DNA of 64,000 nucleotides from JAAURS01 sp044923475 (GTDB lineage Bacteria; Cyanobacteriota; Cyanobacteriia; Thermosynechococcales; Thermosynechococcaceae): positions 5,208,001 to 5,272,000 of the forward strand of contig NZ_CP137338.1 in NCBI RefSeq assembly GCF_044923475.1, given 5' to 3'. A program made the translations under genes and the position numbers. The notes beneath the pieces are model-generated. The model did no database searches and was not told where the DNA came from. It saw nothing but the letters and a program-made list of their open reading frames with translations. Shown one piece after another: positions 63,525 to 64,000 of this stretch. How positions within the stretch are numbered: the first letter of the stretch is position 1; each line of letters starts with the position of its first letter.

Positions 63525-64000
63525 CTAAACCCGCTCCTTCGGGGGAGGCGTAATGCCCCGTTCGATCAACCCTTGCTCTAGCGCTTTGAGCAGCCCAAAA
63601 TCTGCGTCCGGCAACAGGCCGCTATGGCCAGCACCGACTTCCAAAGGCTGTTTCTTGAGAAACGTAAAAGCATTTAAAAACTGCTGGGGTCCCACGGCAA
63701 GGGGGGCGTCAAAATGGCAAGGAATAATACGCTGAAAATTCCAGCTTGCCACTTGATAAGCCCAGTCGAGGGTTTCTTGAGGGGCGCGATTGAGAATCAG
63801 CGCTTGTAAAATCGGCGCGACAAAGGGACGTCCGTTTCCTCGGAGTGCTTCAAAGGAACGATGCCAGTCCGGTTTCCACCTGAACGGATAGAAGCCAAAG
63901 TAGGCCTTGCGGGAACGATCGCCTGCCCGTCGCGCGTCCCTCGCTGCCTGCACTAGCGCAACAATATCTAGGGCGCTGGGTCGGAAGTAAAACCCAAACA
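63525..64000 (-). CDS. DUF4336 protein, 5' end outside the window
   Basis: The frame continues upstream of the GTG-initiated frame: FGFYFRPSALDIVALVQAAR is in one open frame to the window edge, so the gene is 5'-truncated by the window. Visible C-terminal portion: FGFYPFRWKPDWHRSFEALR, then FQRIIPCHFDAPLAVGPQQF and GLLPDADFGLLKALEQG, matching DUF4336 (beta-lactamase-fold-like, uncharacterised). Confidence 0.75.
   Translation of the reverse strand, partial: FGFYFRPSALDIVALVQAARDARRAGDRSRKAYFGFYPFRWKPDWHRSFEALRGNGRPFVAPILQALILNRAPQETLDWAYQVASWNFQRIIPCHFDAPLAVGPQQFLNAFTFLKKQPLEVGAGHSGLLPDADFGLLKALEQGLIERGITPPPKERV

Overview
The window looks like a chromosomal segment of a cyanobacterium. The HIP1 octamer GCGATCGC and its core CGATCG recur throughout. 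The gene set fits: cytochrome c6, a DnaK1-type Hsp70 with DnaJ, a glycine-rich RRM RNA-binding protein, LL-diaminopimelate aminotransferase, a GH100 neutral invertase, a GH57 hydrolase, HpnB, CofG and a SepF-like protein. Genus cannot be fixed from the sequence alone. No rRNA gene, convincing tRNA or CRISPR array was seen.

Region 1 (1-14.6 kb) holds a GT39-type membrane glycosyltransferase, an exported Arg/Asp-rich protein, HU, and a dnaJ/dnaK pair split by about 1.5 kb of debris. The debris is a DUF2281-like small gene, a frameshifted DUF4351 remnant, a complete ParE-type toxin/antitoxin pair and the C-terminus of an MmeI-like DNA methyltransferase. A SepF-like mini-protein, cytochrome c6, a TPR protein, galT-galK and a PRC-barrel protein follow.

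Region 2 (14.8-36.5 kb) is mostly housekeeping: the RNA-binding protein with an intrinsic terminator; a tight run ygfZ-hpnB-cofG-coiled-coil protein; an invertase translationally coupled to an aspartic protease; purB; a LOG-family protein; an exported RNase T2 divergent from an EEP-family nuclease; GH57; aminotransferase-dut (ATGA overlap); a protein with a duplicated domain; N-carbamoylputrescine amidase and dapL; a pentapeptide protein, a Uma2 nuclease and an exported MsrA.

Region 3 (36.6-56.9 kb) is a surface-polysaccharide locus. Ten consecutive minus-strand genes encode a UDP-galactopyranose-mutase-like flavoprotein, two GT2 enzymes, an internally duplicated tandem GT2, an ABC exporter (Wzm/Wzt), a GT4, a CDP-paratose-epimerase-like SDR, a GtrA-methyltransferase-GT2 fusion and a polytopic membrane protein. 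An exported beta-helix protein lies on one side; a second polytopic protein and a second flavoprotein paralogue lie on the other. The likely logic is sugar-nucleotide conversion, glycan assembly on a lipid carrier and ABC export, with the Wzt C-terminal domain recognising the glycan.

Region 4 (57-64 kb) is accessory: universal stress protein, a 48-aa Cys-containing protein, a truncated ABC ATPase, a Spy/LTXXQ protein, a stand-alone TnpB with a recognisable right end and omega-RNA region, a DUF433/DUF5615 toxin-antitoxin pair whose toxin tail runs into a GC-rich repeat, an EamA transporter and a DUF4336 gene cut by the window edge.
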